From contig JAHXIP010000001.1 of the NCBI GenBank assembly GCA_025655575.1, positions 391,582 through 455,581 of the forward strand: DNA of 64,000 nt, in the 5' to 3' direction. This DNA is from Candidatus Thiodiazotropha sp. (ex Monitilora ramsayi). Lineage in GTDB: Bacteria; Pseudomonadota; Gammaproteobacteria; Chromatiales; Chromatiaceae. The notes below the pieces were generated by a model that ran no database searches, was not told the origin of the DNA, and was given only the letters and a program-made list of their open reading frames with translations. The translations under genes and the position numbers were made by a program. Positions 26,639 through 34,310 of this stretch are shown here, piece after piece; the first letter of the stretch is position 1; every line of letters begins with the position of its first letter.

Positions 26639-27553
26639 ATGAATCTACGCGATCTTAAGTACCTTATTGCTGTGGCGGAAACAGAGCACTTTGGCCATGC
26701 GGCCGCCCGCTGTTACGTCAGTCAGCCGACGCTTAGTGGTCAGATAAAGAAGCTGGAGCAGGAATTGGGCGTGATCCTCTTCGAGCGGACCAACCGCTCC
26801 GTTTCGATCACACCGGTCGGGACGGAGATTGTTAAGCACGCCAAGCTGATCCTGGAACAGGCCGACGTGATCAAACAGCTGGCTCAGGCCCAGCGCGACC
26901 CCTTGGCAGGTGCACTACGGGTCGGGGCGATCCCCACTGTGAGCCCTTATCTCATCCCTCTGATTCTTCTACCCCTGAAAAAGAGATACCCACAGATGCG
27001 GCTGGTGCTCTCCGAAGAGATCACCGACATGCTGACCCAACGGCTGCTGGCACATCAGATCGATGTGGCGATTCTTGCCACAGAAGTGAAGGAGCCGGAG
27101 CTGGAGGTCATGCCTCTGTTTGAGGAACCCTTCTGGCTGGCCCATCCCAGGGATCACGAGATCTATCACAAAGAAGAGATTACCCGCCGGGATCTGAGTC
27201 GTATCAATTTGCTGTTACTGGCGGATGGGCACTGTCTGACCCATCAGGTGATGGATGTCTGCCGGCTCAGGGAGAGCGCCATGGATGATGAGATGGCCGA
27301 CCTGCGGGCTGCCAGTCTCGAGACCCTGCTACAGCTGGTAGGTGCGGGATTCGGTTGTACCCTGGTGCCAGCGCTGGCCATACAGGGTGCCTGGACCACC
27401 GATTCCGGTATTATTGCCCGCAAGCTGCCATTGAAAGACGCCTTTCGCCGGGTGCAGTTTGTCTATCGCAAGACCTTTCCGCGCAAGCAGGCGTTGCTGG
27501 CGCTGGCGGAGGTCATACGATCGCAGTTGCCGAACACGGTGCGTGCGCTATAG
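26639..27553 (+). CDS. oxyR: Peroxide-sensing LysR-type regulator OxyR
   Basis: A LysR-family transcription factor that senses hydrogen peroxide through an intramolecular disulfide and activates antioxidant genes. The 304-residue protein has an N-terminal winged helix-turn-helix (M-N-L-R-D-L-K-Y-L-I-A-V-A-E-T-E-H-F-G-H-A-A) and a LysR substrate domain. The redox pair falls at Cys199 (D-G-H-C-L-T-H-Q) and Cys208 (M-D-V-C), the same numbers as in E. coli OxyR. Its divergent partner katA and the operator in the spacer support both peroxide control and autoregulation. Confidence 0.95.
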   Translation: MNLRDLKYLIAVAETEHFGHAAARCYVSQPTLSGQIKKLEQELGVILFERTNRSVSITPVGTEIVKHAKLILEQADVIKQLAQAQRDPLAGALRVGAIPTVSPYLIPLILLPLKKRYPQMRLVLSEEITDMLTQRLLAHQIDVAILATEVKEPELEVMPLFEEPFWLAHPRDHEIYHKEEITRRDLSRINLLLLADGHCLTHQVMDVCRLRESAMDDEMADLRAASLETLLQLVGAGFGCTLVPALAIQGAWTTDSGIIARKLPLKDAFRRVQFVYRKTFPRKQALLALAEVIRSQLPNTVRAL

Positions 27554-27669
27554 ACAGTCTCGTTTATCATTAGACCCGCTCAGAGCTTGCTAAAGATTTT
27601 GATGCGTTTCCCCCCCGGGGTGTTTGACATGCCGGTACAGTGTCCACGGCTGAATACAGGAGAAGTACC

Positions 27670-28914
27670 ATGTCTGCCGCCGAATCCCAGAGAGAGTCAC
27701 AGCTGTTCTCCGATCTATTGGAAATCGATAGTGAGAGTGGTCCCAGGCTTTTATCCGGTGTACATCCATTATCCGATCTGCTCTCTCTCGATGCCGAGGA
27801 GGTACTGGAAGCCTTTCGCAAGAGCCAGGTCAATGACTTCACGCGAGTGATCGGTGAGCTGGATGGTGAAGGCAATTCCCTGCATTGTCTCTTTGCCGAG
27901 ATGAAGTCTATAGCCGAGCAGGACCCCCATAACCGTTTCAATGAACTGGAGCTGTTTCAACCCGGCGCCATGCAGTCGATGTTCATGGAGCTGCATGCGC
28001 ATGTGATGAGCCACCCGGTGTGGCGCCACCCCTGTTTCATCCGTATCTTCAAGGGTGATTTTGAGCGTGAGCAGTTAGAGGGTTTCGCGCTCAATTACTT
28101 TAATCAGGTCAAAAACACCCGTCAGTGTGTGGCACTGGCACAAGGGCGTTTTTCTGGTTTTATCTCTCTACCATACGGTGCACTCAATGAGCGGGTCTCT
28201 GAGCTGGCGCAGATTATCCTGGCGCAGTTGCTGGCTGATGAATATGGTGTAGGCACACACCCTATCGATGATTATCCTGATCTGGCCAGTCTGCTTGGCT
28301 CCACCACGCACATCGTCATGTATCGACAGCTCTTCGAGGGGCTCGGCATTCCCTTCGAGCAACAGGATGTGCCGATGCTGCACGGGGTAGCCGACAATGT
28401 ATTGATCCAGCGGCTGTTGGCGGGACACCCGGATTTTAATCTGGTAGAGGCCTTGGCTTCGGTCGGTCTCGGCATGGAGTGGGGTGTACCTGAGTTCTTC
28501 AGCTTGTTGCTCGGCGGTATGATTCGTTGGGCTTGGCAGAATGAAATGCCGCTAACCCAGCACCACCTGATTGTTTTTATTGCCCATGTACAGTACGACG
28601 TATTGCATGCCATCTCGGTGATGCTGGCAACCAGCCTGTTCGGTCATGAGTCATCGACCATGCACCAGATCAAACAGGCAACCAATATCCTGATGTCGGG
28701 GCGATACAACATGATGAGCGGTCTCTACCGTTATCTGTTTGATGAGCCTTGCGATGATATCAGCGGGATCGGTCTCGACTCGTGCTATCACATCACTGAC
28801 CGCAGAATTGAAAAGGCTTTGATCGAAGCCAGGCAGTCAGTGGCGGATAAGACTGTGGTGGATGCGGCTGATTACAAAGCTAGCCGCAGCGTGCCTTTTG
28901 TCTTCAGTAACTAA
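27670..28914 (+). CDS. Heme-oxygenase-like fold, iron-containing redox enzyme family protein
   Basis: A 414-residue protein whose C-terminal ~300 residues form an all-helical heme-oxygenase-like (TENA/PQQC-type) domain of the 'iron-containing redox enzyme' group. Likely metal ligands are visible in three helices: E107-L-H-A-H111 (with H-V-M-S-H-P-V-W), E191-Y-G-V-G-T-H197, and H306-V-Q-Y-D310-V-L-H313. Relatives with a diiron centre carry out unusual oxidations such as N-oxygenation and oxidative C-C cleavage. The N-terminal ~95 residues are acidic and specific to this protein. The start at 27670 has AGGAG 9 bases upstream. It lies 116 bases after oxyR and 141 before a TrpD-like gene in the same direction. 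The substrate is unknown. Confidence 0.8.
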   Translation: MSAAESQRESQLFSDLLEIDSESGPRLLSGVHPLSDLLSLDAEEVLEAFRKSQVNDFTRVIGELDGEGNSLHCLFAEMKSIAEQDPHNRFNELELFQPGAMQSMFMELHAHVMSHPVWRHPCFIRIFKGDFEREQLEGFALNYFNQVKNTRQCVALAQGRFSGFISLPYGALNERVSELAQIILAQLLADEYGVGTHPIDDYPDLASLLGSTTHIVMYRQLFEGLGIPFEQQDVPMLHGVADNVLIQRLLAGHPDFNLVEALASVGLGMEWGVPEFFSLLLGGMIRWAWQNEMPLTQHHLIVFIAHVQYDVLHAISVMLATSLFGHESSTMHQIKQATNILMSGRYNMMSGLYRYLFDEPCDDISGIGLDSCYHITDRRIEKALIEARQSVADKTVVDAADYKASRSVPFVFSN

Positions 28915-29055
28915 CGTGAAGTGTTCACTGGTAACAAGGTATGCATGTGCTGCACTTGTAGTGCATCGGTTTTCTTTTTCGGCTATGGCAAAATAGCGCC
29001 CTTTCAGCGATGAACCTGAGCGCCATCGCCAGTCAGCCATTCTCGGAGAAATCAC

Positions 29056-30093
29056 ATGCAGCAGTTCAATAGTGAGGCGGGCGAGGCCTTCCGCAAGCGT
29101 CTCATCGCCACCGCGAAAGGCTCCCACGGAGCCAAGGATATGAGTCGGGAAGCGGCGAGGGAAGCGTTGACCTTTCTGATGTCTGTAGAGGCCCATCCTG
29201 CACAAGTCGGCGCTTTCCTGACGGCTATGCGCTTCAAGGGCTCACGGGTAGAGGAGATGAAGGGATTCCTCGATGCCATGGAAGGGAGTGCCACGCTTAT
29301 CTCTCCTAAGGTTGAGGGACTGCTCAACTGTAACGGTCCCTACGATGGCCGCAAAAAATCACTGCATCTGAGTCTGGCGGCAGCGATCGTGGTGGCCGCT
29401 GCTGGTGTACCGGTGATCATGCACTCGAATACCGGATTACCACCGAAGGATGGTATCACTACAGCACGTCTTCTTGAGGCCTTGGGAATTCCCGCCTATC
29501 GCGAGCCCGTGCAGGTGGCAAAAGATATTGAGGAGAAGGGTTTCGGTCATCTTCACGCCAGTCGCTATCTGCATGGTGTCGAGCGATTAAAGCCGATTCG
29601 GCAGACACTCTTCTATCGTTCTTTTTTGCATGCCTGCGAGGTGATGCTGAATCCAGGGAATGCAGCCTTTTCACTCGTCGGTGCAGCGCATAAAAGCTTT
29701 CTGGAACGTTTTGCTACCGTTACGGGAGAGCGGGGTCAACAGCGGGTGATGGCGGTACAGGGTCTTGACGGTGGTGATGAGATGCCACTGCAACCTGTGG
29801 CTGTGGCTGAGTACGCCGATGGCACGCTCTCCCAATATACCCTCGACCCCGCAGACTATGGATTGGCTCATCGTAAACACCATCCTTGTGAATCAGCGGA
29901 GAAGACCGCGCTTTTAGTCAAAGAAACTCTCAATGGTGAACATGAGCCTCTACTGGAGGGTGTTATCTTTAATGCGGGCGTGCGGCTATATCTCTCCGGT
30001 CGTGCGGTGAGTATTGCTGTTGGCATAGAACAAGCAAAAGAGATTGTATCGACAGGTGGTGCTGCAGAGAAACTCTTGGAGCTGCAGTTCTGA
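29056..30093 (+). CDS. TrpD-like glycosyltransferase-fold protein (YbiB/TrpD2-type)
   Basis: A 345-residue relative of anthranilate phosphoribosyltransferase. The N-terminal helical domain (A-L-T-F-L-M-S-V-E-A-H-P-A-Q-V-G-A-F-L-T-A-M-R) and the alpha/beta domain with A-A-A-I-V-V-A-A-A-G-V-P-V-I-M-H-S-N and L-L-E-A-L-G-I-P are clear. The diphosphate-binding G-T-G-G-D of true TrpD is replaced by N-G-P-Y-D-G-R. That places it with the YbiB/TrpD2 group, which are nucleic-acid-binding proteins without known transferase activity. It is probably not a tryptophan enzyme, and no trp genes are nearby. It follows the heme-oxygenase-like gene and may share its transcript. Confidence 0.85.
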   Translation: MQQFNSEAGEAFRKRLIATAKGSHGAKDMSREAAREALTFLMSVEAHPAQVGAFLTAMRFKGSRVEEMKGFLDAMEGSATLISPKVEGLLNCNGPYDGRKKSLHLSLAAAIVVAAAGVPVIMHSNTGLPPKDGITTARLLEALGIPAYREPVQVAKDIEEKGFGHLHASRYLHGVERLKPIRQTLFYRSFLHACEVMLNPGNAAFSLVGAAHKSFLERFATVTGERGQQRVMAVQGLDGGDEMPLQPVAVAEYADGTLSQYTLDPADYGLAHRKHHPCESAEKTALLVKETLNGEHEPLLEGVIFNAGVRLYLSGRAVSIAVGIEQAKEIVSTGGAAEKLLELQF

Positions 30094-30436
30094 AGTTGAA
30101 AATCCGTGCCTTATTAATTGCGATGGCAATCTCTATGTTGTGACAGTACATGGCACTATTGTTAACACGACATACTTAGTTACCGGGTTAATAGTTATCG
30201 CTTTACCCCTGACGAGTCCGCTGCAACATATGATCAGCCTGAGATATCGCTAGGTATCTGTTCTCGATTGATAGCCGATTGCTGGACTTCGCTCCAGATG
30301 TGGGTGAGGATCAGAGGTTCAATGAGAAATGGATCTTTGGATCAGCTTTCTACAATCAGAGAAGTGTCCGGTGAAACGACTCATCCAGTCTTTATTACCC
30401 GTTATATAGATAAAAAGTATATTCAGGAGTCAATCA
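30094..30436. other. Intergenic region before nikR
   Basis: About 340 AT-rich bases with no supported gene. It must hold the end of the TrpD-like transcript and the nikR promoter. No canonical NikR palindrome (GTATGA-N16-TCATAC) was found. Confidence 0.45.
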
Positions 30437-30904
30437 ATGGAGCGGATCACTATCTCGCTGGATACAGAACTGGCTGCAGAGTTCGATGGGCTGATCAAGC
30501 AACACGGGTATCGTAATCGATCGGAAGCGGTGCGGGATCTGATCCGGCTCAAGCTCGAGTCCAAACGCTTGGAGCGGGAAGTCAAAGGCTACTGCGTCGG
30601 TACTATCACTTATGTCTACAATCATGAGGAGCGGGAGCTGGCGAGTCGTCTGACCACGGTGCAGCACGAGCATCATGATCTCGCGGTCTCCACCATGCAT
30701 GTACATCTGGATCATGATGACTGTCTGGAAACCGTGGTGGTGAATGGACCGACCGCTCAGGTGCGGGCATTTGCCGAAGAGGTCATCGCCCGTCCCGGTG
30801 TCAGGCATGGGCAGCTGCACCTGATCCCCGTGGAAGCGGAACATGCGACCCATGAGCATGGTCATGGCAAGCGGCGTCACCTCCACCGAACGCCGCGTAC
30901 CTGA
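30437..30904 (+). CDS. nikR: Nickel-responsive regulator NikR
   Basis: A ribbon-helix-helix repressor that binds nickel through an ACT-like domain and controls nickel uptake. The 155-residue protein begins M-E-R-I-T-I-S-L-D-T-E-L-A (RHH strand), continues with Y-R-N-R-S-E-A-V-R-D-L-I-R, and has the four high-affinity nickel ligands as His77, His88, His90 and Cys96, one residue offset from E. coli. A His-rich tail (H-E-H-G-H-G-K-R-R-H-L-H) extends past the usual end. It sits directly upstream of a CbiMQO-type transporter, which identifies that transporter as nickel rather than cobalt. Confidence 0.95.
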   Translation: MERITISLDTELAAEFDGLIKQHGYRNRSEAVRDLIRLKLESKRLEREVKGYCVGTITYVYNHEERELASRLTTVQHEHHDLAVSTMHVHLDHDDCLETVVVNGPTAQVRAFAEEVIARPGVRHGQLHLIPVEAEHATHEHGHGKRRHLHRTPRT

Positions 30905-30987
30905 CAAAGACCTCATTCTGTAGAGAATACGCGTTCAGCCTTGCGCACCAACCCGTGGTTGCGGTGGTGTTGCATGGAGACTACACT

Positions 30988-31024
30988 GCGTAAAGTTCAT
31001 AATTTTTTAAAAAACTTCATACGT
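30988..31024. promoter_or_regulatory. Imperfect inverted repeat upstream of cbiM (candidate NikR site)
   Basis: The left half has GCGTA-AAGTT and the right half AACTTCATACGTC. These match as inverted copies apart from a 2-base gap. The right half contains TCATAC, the E. coli NikR half-site, but the spacing is not the canonical N16. The AT-rich centre lies just before the cbiM ribosome site. Confidence 0.35.
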
Positions 31025-31051
31025 CAGTGAAAGATCCTCAGGCGAACGCAG

Positions 31052-31663
31052 ATGGCCCACATTCCTGATGGCGTGTTGACCGCACCGGTCATGATTGGCG
31101 GGGCATTGGCCACCGTGGCTGCCCTGAGTGTTGCCCTGCGTCGACTCGACAGCGAGCGTATTCCCCAGGTCGCAGTGCTGTCTGCAGCCTTTTTTGTCTC
31201 TTCACTGGTGAGTATTCCTGTTGGGCCGGGAAGCGTTCACCTATTACTCAACGGTCTGATGGGAGCGATACTGGGTTGGGCGGCAGTGCCGGCCATTCTG
31301 GTTGCACTGGTGCTGCAGGCTATCTTCTTCGGCTATGGCGGTCTGGTGGTGCTTGGGGTGAATTGCATAAACATGGTGCTGCCGGCACTGATTTGTGCCG
31401 CACTTTTTGCCAGGCGCCTACGGGATGTGGAATCTCAGAATGGTTTTATTCTGGGATTTCTTGCCGGTGGCTTGGGGGTTCTGCTGACAGGGTTTATGGT
31501 GGCGTCATCCATTGCTATCAGTAATCCGGACTATCTGCCGGCAGCCAAGGTGATGCTCTTTACCTATCTTCCTTTAATGATTGTAGAAGCGGTGGTCACG
31601 GGTGCAGCGATTGGTTTTGCGCGACGTGTGGCGCCTGAATTGTTGTTTTTGCCGGAGCGCTAG
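31052..31663 (+). CDS. cbiM: Nickel ECF transporter substrate-specific component CbiM
   Basis: The membrane component that captures Ni(II) or Co(II) in energy-coupling-factor transporters. The N-terminal M-A-H-I-P-D-G is the metal-binding segment, in which the free amino group and His coordinate the ion. About six membrane helices follow, with the family patterns P-V-G-P-G-S-V-H-L-L-L-N-G and F-G-Y-G-G-L-V-V-L-G-V-N. At 203 residues it has the usual CbiM length without a fused CbiN. It leads an operon in which each later gene follows within a base or overlaps: nikL-like, cbiQ, cbiO. Confidence 0.94.
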   Translation: MAHIPDGVLTAPVMIGGALATVAALSVALRRLDSERIPQVAVLSAAFFVSSLVSIPVGPGSVHLLLNGLMGAILGWAAVPAILVALVLQAIFFGYGGLVVLGVNCINMVLPALICAALFARRLRDVESQNGFILGFLAGGLGVLLTGFMVASSIAISNPDYLPAAKVMLFTYLPLMIVEAVVTGAAIGFARRVAPELLFLPER

Positions 31664-31664
31664 C

Positions 31665-32270
31665 GTGGATAAAAAACTGGTGTTTTTATTAATCGTCATC
31701 TTCCTCTCTTTCAGTCCGTCGTTGCCGGCGCATGGTTTAAATTTATTAATTGCTGTTGAGGGCGACACCATTCGTGGCAGGGTGCATTTCGGTGGTGGGC
31801 ACGGGGCCTCGGATTCCATCATCACGATCAGTGATAGTGAAGGAAACAAGCTGGCCGATGTGACACCGAATGATAATGGTGAGTTTTCCTATACTGCGAC
31901 TCAGCAAATGGACCATATGATTGTGGCGGACAGTCGCGACGGTCATGTGATCAAGCGGTTGGTGGAAGCCGATGCATTGGTCTTCAATTCATCACAGCCT
32001 GATGCTATGGGGGAGCAACCTGTGGAGGTTGGTAATGAGTCATCTGTTTCAGTTCCAGCATCTGAGAAATCAGTCGTGCCAGATGTACAGGAGATCAATT
32101 ACAGCGTGGAACAGGCAGTGGCACGCCAACTGCGTCCGCTGCGGGAACAGCTGTTGGCGCATGATGAGCATGTGCGGTTAAGCGACATCCTGGGTGGTAT
32201 CGGTTATATCATCGGGCTTGCGGGTTTGGGTCTCTGGTGGCGGGGTCGTCGGCCTGTGAAGCAAGAATGA
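31665..32270 (+). CDS. Nickel transport accessory protein (NikL/CbiL-like)
   Basis: A 201-residue exported accessory protein. I use the GTG at 31665, one base after the cbiM stop, with GGAG about 8 bases upstream. A signal peptide follows (L-V-F-L-L-I-V-I-F-L-S-F-S-P-S-L-P-A-H-G). The mature part is a small beta-sandwich (G-D-T-I-R-G-R-V-H-F-G-G-G-H-G-A, carboxypeptidase-regulatory-like), then a linker and coiled region, and a C-terminal membrane helix (G-G-I-G-Y-I-I-G-L-A-G-L-G-L-W-W) with a basic end. NikL/CbiL proteins take the place of CbiN/NikN beside CbiM. It overlaps cbiQ by four bases. Confidence 0.82.
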   Translation: MDKKLVFLLIVIFLSFSPSLPAHGLNLLIAVEGDTIRGRVHFGGGHGASDSIITISDSEGNKLADVTPNDNGEFSYTATQQMDHMIVADSRDGHVIKRLVEADALVFNSSQPDAMGEQPVEVGNESSVSVPASEKSVVPDVQEINYSVEQAVARQLRPLREQLLAHDEHVRLSDILGGIGYIIGLAGLGLWWRGRRPVKQE

Positions 32271-33028
32271 GTATGGAGCTTCTGGTCGTATCGGGCAGGC
32301 CGGGGAATTGGCTCTCCCTGCGCGATCCCCGCCTTCGAATTCTCATTGCCCTTGGATTCGCGCTGACTATAGTCAGTCTCAGACAGGTCCCGCTACTGTT
32401 ACTGGCGTTATCTTTTTCCGTTGCACTTGTGCTATCAACCGGCTTGTCGCCAAGTCGTATTTTCAGGCGCTTGCTGGTCCTGGAAGGCTTCATGCTTGTA
32501 CTGTTGCTCCTGCTGCCATTCAGTGTGCCGGGTGAGGCCTGGTTTCGACTGGGTCCGATGACAGCCACTTGGGAGGGCTTTCAACAGGCAATTGTCATCC
32601 TGCTGAGGGCGAATGCGATCGTATTCGCCTTGCTGGCCCTCGTAGGTACGTTGGAGCCCGTGGTGTTGGGACATGCTCTGTCCCGTCTGGGGGTGCCTGA
32701 CAAACTGGCGCATCTTTTTCTCTTCACCGTGCGCTATCTTGGATTGCTACACGATGAATACCGCCGATTGCACAAAGCGATGCTCACCCGTGGCTTTGTG
32801 GCGAGAGGTAATCTTCACACTTGGCGTTCTCTGGGTTGGTTGCTGGGAATGCTGCTGGTGCGTAGCCTGGAACGCTCCCAGAGAATTGTCGCCGCGATGA
32901 AATGCCGGGGCTTCAATGGCAGGTTTTATCTGCTGGATGGCCAACACTGGCGTTGGGCCGACAGTCTATATGCCCTGATAACAGTCACTGCTCTGTCTGT
33001 ACTGTTGTTACTGGATGGAATGACCTGA
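32267..33028 (+). CDS. cbiQ: ECF transporter transmembrane component CbiQ
   Basis: The T-component that couples the ATPase to CbiM. The start is the ATG at 32267 within the ATGA overlap with the upstream stop; an ATG at 32273 is also possible. The 253-residue protein has five to six membrane helices. Near residues 155-215 lie the conserved cytoplasmic Ala-Arg-Gly coupling motifs (K-A-M-L-T-R-G-F, A-A-M-K-C-R-G-F) that contact the ATPase. Its last base is shared with the first base of cbiO (TGATG), so translation is coupled. Confidence 0.93.
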   Translation: MSMELLVVSGRPGNWLSLRDPRLRILIALGFALTIVSLRQVPLLLLALSFSVALVLSTGLSPSRIFRRLLVLEGFMLVLLLLLPFSVPGEAWFRLGPMTATWEGFQQAIVILLRANAIVFALLALVGTLEPVVLGHALSRLGVPDKLAHLFLFTVRYLGLLHDEYRRLHKAMLTRGFVARGNLHTWRSLGWLLGMLLVRSLERSQRIVAAMKCRGFNGRFYLLDGQHWRWADSLYALITVTALSVLLLLDGMT

Positions 33029-33801
33029 TGGCGCTCCTCTTTTCTCTTGAGAAGGTCAGCTTCGGTTATCCAGCACATCCGGTATTGCGCGAGGTTGGGT
33101 TCAATCTGCATCCAAGGGAGCGTGTGGCACTGGTGGGAGCCAACGGTGCGGGTAAATCCACGCTGTTGCACGTACTGGTCGGCCTCTGCCTGCCCAGTGA
33201 TGGGACAGTTGTCGCATTTGGGAAGTCGCGAAAGACAGAGAAGTCGTTTCGCGAGGTTCGTCTGCGCACCGGCCTGCTATTCCAGGATCCGGATGATCAG
33301 TTGTTTAGCCCTACCGTGCTGGAGGACGTGGTCTTTGGGCCACTGAATCAGGGCAAGTCCCAACAAGAGGCGCTGGAGATTGCCCATAAAACACTGCGTA
33401 CTCTCGGTCTCGACGGTCTTGGTCATCGTGTCACACATAAGCTCTCCGGTGGAGAGAAAAGACTGGTGTCGCTGGCCACCGTATTAGCCATGCAACCGGA
33501 TGTATTACTGCTGGACGAACCTACCAACGGTCTGGATGAGGAGACTGAACAACGGCTGATCGAACATCTCGAGAGCCTGACTCAAGCCATCGTCTTCGTC
33601 TCTCACGATCGTCGTTTTGTCGAGCGGTTGGCCACACGCGCAGTGGTTTTGCAGGACGGTACGCTGCAGGATGCCGTTCTGCACAGCCATCCCCATAGTC
33701 ATACTCATTCCCACCTGCATATTCATGCCGCTGATGAGATGAAGCACGGTCATCAGGCAAAAAATACTCCGCCAGAGCACGGTGATCATCAACACGATTG
33801 A
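33028..33801 (+). CDS. cbiO: ECF transporter ATP-binding protein CbiO with His-rich tail
   Basis: The ABC ATPase that powers nickel uptake. Residues 37-45 are the Walker A (GANGAGKST). The Q-loop (L-L-F-Q-D-P-D-D-Q-L-F), signature L-S-G-G-E-K-R, Walker B L-L-L-D-E-P-T and switch His (V-S-H-D) follow in order. At 257 residues it is slightly long because of a tail from about residue 220 with alternating Ser-His, Thr-His and Pro-His pairs, ending H-G-D-H-Q-H-D. That tail could store or buffer nickel. It completes the cbiM-nikL-cbiQ-cbiO operon. Confidence 0.95.
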   Translation: MALLFSLEKVSFGYPAHPVLREVGFNLHPRERVALVGANGAGKSTLLHVLVGLCLPSDGTVVAFGKSRKTEKSFREVRLRTGLLFQDPDDQLFSPTVLEDVVFGPLNQGKSQQEALEIAHKTLRTLGLDGLGHRVTHKLSGGEKRLVSLATVLAMQPDVLLLDEPTNGLDEETEQRLIEHLESLTQAIVFVSHDRRFVERLATRAVVLQDGTLQDAVLHSHPHSHTHSHLHIHAADEMKHGHQAKNTPPEHGDHQHD

Positions 33802-33885
33802 CTCTGTAACTTTTGCTACATAACCCGGCGGGTGTTGCGTTTAGTCTGTCTCCACTGATTCTTCAGTCATATCCAGGAGATCAAG

Positions 33886-34191
33886 ATGAAACCGATGAAG
33901 TTCTTTATCGATACTCACAACAGCGCCAGCGATACCTTTCCAGCGGGACTGACGCCTGAGCAGTTCGAAAGCTTTTACGTTAGCTATGAACAGGCCTGTT
34001 ATGAAGAGGAAGTCGTCCCTCTGCGGGTGCATGTCGGCTATGGAGAGGGACGTGCATTCTGCTTCACCATGGCGCCGGATGCTGAAGCGGTAAGACGCGC
34101 CCACGAGAAAGTTGGTCTGCCCTTCGAGACAATTACCGAAGTGACCACGGCCACACCGGGCGATACCTTCTTCAGGCGTTCCGCTGTCTAA
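33886..34191 (+). CDS. DUF4242 protein, probable nickel-binding
   Basis: A 101-residue protein of the DUF4242 family, whose Streptomyces member SCO4226 is described as nickel-binding. It reads M-K-F-F-I-D-T-H-N near the start, V-P-L-R-V-H-V-G-Y-G-E-G-R-A-F-C in the middle and H-E-K-V-G-L-P later. These provide His and Cys that could hold metal in a ferredoxin-like (dimeric alpha-beta barrel) fold. It lies 84 bases after cbiO and before a strong terminator, so it is plausibly the last gene of the nickel operon and a cytoplasmic nickel buffer or chaperone. The role is inferred from family and position. Confidence 0.8.
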   Translation: MKPMKFFIDTHNSASDTFPAGLTPEQFESFYVSYEQACYEEEVVPLRVHVGYGEGRAFCFTMAPDAEAVRRAHEKVGLPFETITEVTTATPGDTFFRRSAV

Positions 34192-34210
34192 GTGTCTCCG
34201 ATTTTGGGGC

Positions 34211-34266
34211 CGGTATGGGGAGACGGGAGTCCGCTTGGCTCCCTGCTCCCCATGCCGACTGTTTTT
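34211..34266 (+). terminator. Strong terminator closing the nickel operon
   Basis: Near-perfect 19-base arms (34211-34229 and 34239-34257; left arm CGGTATGGGGAGACGGGAG) with a 9-base loop are followed by ACTGTTTTT. The hairpin lies 20 bases after the DUF4242 stop. Confidence 0.9.
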
Positions 34267-34310
34267 CGCTCAATAATTCTAAGTAGACTTGGTGGAAGTA
34301 GGTGGCAACA

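Noticed and set aside
30905..31051. Cobalamin riboswitch or canonical NikR operator before cbiM
   Set aside because: The leader is too short and lacks B12-box-like sequence. No GTATGA-N16-TCATAC is present; only the weak repeat reported.
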